The position numbers and the translations under genes were made by a program. Shown here one piece after another: positions 60,353 through 64,000 of a DNA stretch of 64,000 bases. A model generated the notes under the pieces. The model was not told the DNA's origin. It searched no databases and worked only from the letters and a program-made list of their open reading frames with translations. The stretch comes from Triticum aestivum (taxonomy: Eukaryota > Streptophyta > Magnoliopsida > Poales > Poaceae): assembly GCF_018294505.1 (NCBI RefSeq), contig NC_057794.1:190395114-190459113 (forward strand), given 5' to 3'. Every line of letters begins with the position of its first letter. Positions within the stretch are counted from its first letter, which is position 1.

Positions 60353-60817
60353 TGTCGGTGTCAAAATCGGCGGATCTCGGGTAGGGGGACCCGAACTGTG
60401 CGTCTAAGGCGGATGGTAATAGGAGGCAGGGGACACGATGTTTACCCAGGTTCGGGCCCTCTTGATGGAGGTAATACCCTACGTCCTACTTGATTGTTCT
60501 TGATGATATGAGTATTACAAGAGTTGATTTACCACGAGATCAGAGAGGCCAAACCCTAGAAGCTAGCCTATGGTATGATTGTATGTTGTCCTACAGACCT
60601 AAACCCTCCGGTTTATATAGACACCGGAAGGGGCTAGGGTTACACAAGGTCGGTTACAAAGGAGGAGATATACATATCCGTATTGCCTAGCTTGCCTTCC
60701 ACGCCAAGTAAAGTCCCATCCGGACACAAGATGAAGTCTTCAATCTTGTATCTTCATAGTCCAATAGTCCGGGCAAAGGATATCTGTCTGGAGACCCCCT
60801 AATCCAGGACTCCCTCA
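60353..60817 (-). repeat. 5' LTR of the Fatima-like element
   Basis: The LTR is 465 bp, beginning TGTCGGTGTCAAAATCGGCG and ending CCCTCA on the plus strand. A minus-strand TATATAAA (60612-60619) is the likely promoter. Relative to the other LTR there are scattered substitutions and a deletion of several bases near 60782. Confidence 0.92.
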
Positions 60818-60869
60818 CATGGTTTGATCATTACGAGAAAGCCGAGCATAAAAATTCTGGATAATAATT
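60818..60869 (-). pseudogene. 52-bp piece of D gag between two insertions
   Basis: The minus strand reads into FLCSAFS-like codons equivalent to 'ATGCTCGGCTTTCT' of gag in C (about 35409-35422), directly continuing D gag across the CATGG duplication. It is cut on the right by the LTR of G at 60870. TAATT (60865-60869) is the likely duplication of G. Confidence 0.75.
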
Positions 60870-62442
60870 TGTCTTGAGCACTGCTACCTCTTGAGCTTGG
60901 GTTGGATTTCCCCGAAGAGGAAAGGATGATGCAACAGAGTAGCGTAAGTATTTCCCTCAATTTTGAGAACCAAGGTATCAATCCAGTAGGAGGCCACGCT
61001 CAAGTCCCTCATACCTGCACAAAAGGATAGCTACTCACGACCAACGCGATTAGAGGTTGTCAATCCCTTCACTGTTACTTACGAGAGTGAGATCTGATAG
61101 ATATAATATTTTTGGTATTTTTGGTATAGAGATGCAAAGTGAAAAGTAAAAAAGCAAAGCAAGATTAAAGTGATGGAGATTGATATGATGAGAATAGACC
61201 CGGGGGCCATAGGTTTCACTAGTGGCTTCTCTCAAGAGCATAAGTATTCTACGGCGGGTGAACAAATTACTGTTGAGCAATTGACAAAATTGAGCATAGT
61301 TATGAGAATATCTAGGCATGATCATGTATATAGGCATCACGTCCGTGACAAGTAGACCGAAACGATTCTGCATCTACTACTATTACTCCACTCATCGACC
61401 CCTATCCAGCATGCATCTAGAGTATTAAGTTAAAAACAGAGTAACTCTATAACATAGATGACATGATGTAGAGAGATAAATTCATGCAATATGAAATAAA
61501 CCCCATCTTGTTATCCCCGATGGAAACGATGCAATACGTGCCTTGCTGCCCCTTCTGTCACTGGGAAAGGACACCGCAAGATCGAACCCAAAGCTAAGCA
61601 CTTCTCTCATGGCAAGAACTACCAATCTAGTTGGCCAAACCAAACGGATAATTCGAAGAGACTTGCAAAGATAACTAATCATACATAAAAGAATTCAGAG
61701 AAGATTCAAATATTATTCATTGATAGACTTGATCATAAACCCACAATTCATCGGTCTCAACAAACACACCACAAAAAGAAGAAGATTACATCGAATAGAT
61801 CTCCACGAGAGAGGGGGAGAACTTTGTATTGAGATCCAAAAAGAGAGAAGAAGCCATCTAGCTAATAACTATGGACCCGAAGGTTTGAGGTAAACTACTC
61901 ACACTTCATCGGAGAGGCTATGATGATGTAGAAGCCCTCCGTGATGACGGCCCTCTCCGGCGGAGCTCCGGAACAGGCCCCAAGAAGGGATCTCGTGGAT
62001 ACAGAAAGTTGCGGCGGTGGAATTAGGTTTTTTGGCTCCGTCTCTGTTCGTTTGGGGGTACGTAGGTATATATAGGAGGAAGAAGTACGTCGGTGGAGCT
62101 CCGAGGGGCCCACGAGGCAGGGGGCGCGCCCTAGGGGGGGGGGCGCCCTCCACCCTCGTGACCACCTCTCTGATGCCTTGGCGTAGGGTCCAAGTCTCCT
62201 AGATCACGTTCGGCGAGGAAATCACGTTCCCGAAGGTTTCATTCCGTTTGGACTCCGTTTGATATTCTGTTTCTTCGAAACACTGAAATAGGTAAAAAAC
62301 ATCAATTCTGGGCTGGGCCTCGAGTTAATAGGTTAGTCCCAAAAATAATATAAAAGTGGAAAATAAAGCCAAATATAGTCCAAAACAGTAGATAATATAG
62401 CATGGAGCAATCAAAAATTATAGATATGTTGGAGACGTATCA
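60870..62442 (-). repeat. 3' LTR of Sabrina-like element G
   Basis: The LTR is 1573 bp. The minus strand starts TGATACGTCTCCAACATATC at 62442 and ends AAGACA at 60870. The polypurine tract lies just outside the right edge, so this is the 3' copy and the element runs to the right. A GC-rich inverted repeat lies at 62111-62160 and a TATATATA at 62067-62074. F is a related LTR. Confidence 0.9.
62067..62074 (-). promoter_or_regulatory. TATA box in the G LTR
   Basis: TATATATA lies about 40 bp downstream (minus sense) of the GC-rich inverted repeat. The order, hairpin then TATA box, is as in the LTRs of A, B, C and E2. Confidence 0.6.
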
Positions 62443-62457
62443 GTCATCCCCAAGCTT
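62443..62457 (-). other. Polypurine tract of G
   Basis: The minus strand reads AAGCTTGGGGATGAC and abuts the 3' LTR. It is the same motif as in A and B. Confidence 0.75.
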
Positions 62458-64000
62458 AATTCCTGCTCATCCTCGAGTAGGTAAATGATAAAAAGAGAAT
62501 TTTTGATGCAGAGTGCTACTTGGCATAATTTCAATGCAAATCTTCTTAATTGTGATATGAATATTCAGATTAGAAAGATTCAAGATAAAAGTTCATATTG
62601 ACATAAAAATAATAATACTTCAAGCATACTAACAAAGCAATTATGTCTTCTCAAAATAACATGGCTAAAGAAAGTTATCCCAACAGAATCATATAGTCTG
62701 GCTATGCTCTATCTTCACCACACAAAATATTTAAATAATGCACAACCCCGATGACAAGCCAAGCAATTGTTTCATACTTTTGACATTCTCAAAACTTTTT
62801 CAATCTTCACGCAATACATGAGCGTCGGCCATGGATATAGCACTATATGTGGAATAGAATGGTGGTTGTGGAGAAGACAAAAATAGGGGAAGATAGTCTC
62901 ACATCAACTAGGCGTATCAACGGGCTATGGAGATGCCCATCAATAGATATCAATGTGAGTGAGTAGGGATTGCCATGCAACAGATGCACTAGAGCTATAA
63001 GTATATGAAAGCTCAAAAAGAAACTAAGAGGGTGTGCATCCAACTTGCTTGCTCATGAAGACCTAGGGCAATTTGAGGAAGCCCATCATTGGAATATACA
63101 AGCCAAGTTCTATAATGAAAGATTCCCACTAGTATATGAAAGTGATAACATGAGAGACTCTCTACTATGAAGATCATGGTGCTACTTTGAAGCACAAGTG
63201 TGGTAAAAGGATAGTAACATTGTCCCTTCTCTCTTTTTCTCTCATTTTTTTATTTTTTTATTTGGGCCTTTTCTCTTTTTTATGGCCTCTTTTCTTTCTC
63301 TTTTTTTGGGCTTCTTTGGCCTCTTTTATTTATTTTTCGTCTGGAGTCTCATCCCGACTTGTGGGGGAATCATAGTCTCCATCATCCTTTCCTCACTGGG
63401 ACAATGCTCTAATAATGATGATCATCACACTTTTATTTTTCTTACAACTCAACAATTACAACTCAATACTTAGAACAAAATATGACTATATATGAATGCC
63501 TCCGGTGGTGTACGGGATATGCAGTATGACAATGATGGAGTGTGTCATAATAAACGGAACGGTGGAAAGTTGCATGGCAATATATCTTAGAATGGCTATG
63601 GAAATGCCATAATAGGTAGGTATGGTGGCTGTTTTGAGGAAGGTATATGGTGGGTGTATGATACCGGCGAAAGGTGCGCGGTATTAGAGAGGCTAGCAAA
63701 GGTGGAAGGCTGAGAGTGCGTATAACCCATGGACTCAACATTAGTCATAAAGAACTCATATACTTATTGCAAAAATCTACAAGTTATCAAAGCAAAGTAT
63801 TACGTGCATGCTCCTAGGGGGATAGATTGGTAGGAAAAGACCATCGCTCGTCCCCGACCACCACTCATAAGGAAGACAATCAATAAATAAATCATGCTCC
63901 GACTTCATCACATAACGGTTCACCATACGTGCATGCTACGGGAATCACAAGCTTCAACACAAGTATTTCTCAAATTCTCAACTACTCAACTAGCATGACT
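62443..64000 (-). mobile_element. Internal 3' region of Sabrina-like element G, running off the window
   Basis: In reverse orientation the region matches about 16500-18083 of A and 27200-28771 of B: the stretch encoding MLSPWVIRTL (63741) and the MDAHPLSFFLSF ORF (63043-62843), and the low-complexity pyrimidine block at 63225-63345. No pol is visible. The 5' part and 5' LTR lie beyond 64000. Confidence 0.85.

Larger units (their letters stand above)
46400..60817 (-). mobile_element. Complete Fatima-like (Tat lineage) retrotransposon
   Basis: The short LTRs 46400-46871 and 60353-60817 are flanked by the perfect duplication CATGG (46395-46399 and 60818-60822). The sense (minus) strand encodes gag and pol with a Tat-type second RNase H. 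The opposite strand carries a spliced antisense gene between pol and the 3' LTR. Without the 4.4-kb solo LTR and its duplicated target, the element is about 10 kb. The family name is from memory of the LTR start. Confidence 0.92.

Noticed and set aside
1..64000. CRISPR arrays, operons, riboswitches, rRNA
   Set aside because: None is present. The repeats are LTRs and microsatellites, and the context is plant nuclear DNA.

Overview
The window is nuclear DNA of a large-genome grass, almost certainly Triticeae (wheat, Aegilops or a close relative). Nearly all of it is nested LTR retrotransposons. From memory of their terminal sequences, the families look like Sabrina-type and WHAM-type (Athila-like), Fatima-type (Tat-like) and chromovirus-like elements with LTRs of about 4 kb; no database was searched. 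There is no bacterial gene organisation, no rRNA, no recognisable tRNA gene and no CRISPR array. Element boundaries come from TG...CA termini, primer-binding sites, polypurine tracts and 5-bp target-site duplications (TSDs).

Layout. 1-4883: leader and 4.1-kb 5' LTR of a minus-strand element (E1), inserted in gag of a minus-strand Athila-like element (E2, 4884-7524). E2 is inserted in the last codons of a plus-strand chromovirus pol (E3), whose 4-kb 3' LTR is 7625-11587. 11588-11759 and 19770-20815: a small low-copy-looking locus holding a B3-domain gene copy with a TATA box and three premature stops. It is split by the non-autonomous Sabrina-like element A (11760-19769, TSD AGGGT). About 20816-38137: a minus-strand Tat-like element, broken by the related element B (22744-30440, TSD ATAGC), by the internally deleted WHAM-like element C (33242-38032, TSD CCTGC), and by an Athila-type LTR fragment F (38138-39455). 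F is interrupted by the minus-strand WHAM-like element D (39456 onward). D is split in gag by a complete Fatima-like element (46400-60817, TSD CATGG), which itself carries a 4.4-kb solo LTR (47380-51789, TSD GAGCT). After 52 bp more of D gag (60818-60869), the 3' LTR and internal region of another minus-strand Sabrina-like element (G) run off the window end.

The coding regions are gag, protease, reverse transcriptase, RNase H and integrase of these elements, all broken by stops, frameshifts or deletions. Three items stand out. First, the Fatima-like element carries an antisense gene opposite to gag-pol; it reads as six exons with five GT-AG introns, encodes a coiled-coil protein, and the solo LTR sits in its first exon. 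Second, elements A and B have no pol but share an unfamiliar ORF; in A it has a perfect CCHC zinc knuckle and a basic patch. Third, the B3-domain pseudogene is the only host-type gene seen. The sequence allows the order of insertions to be read five levels deep.
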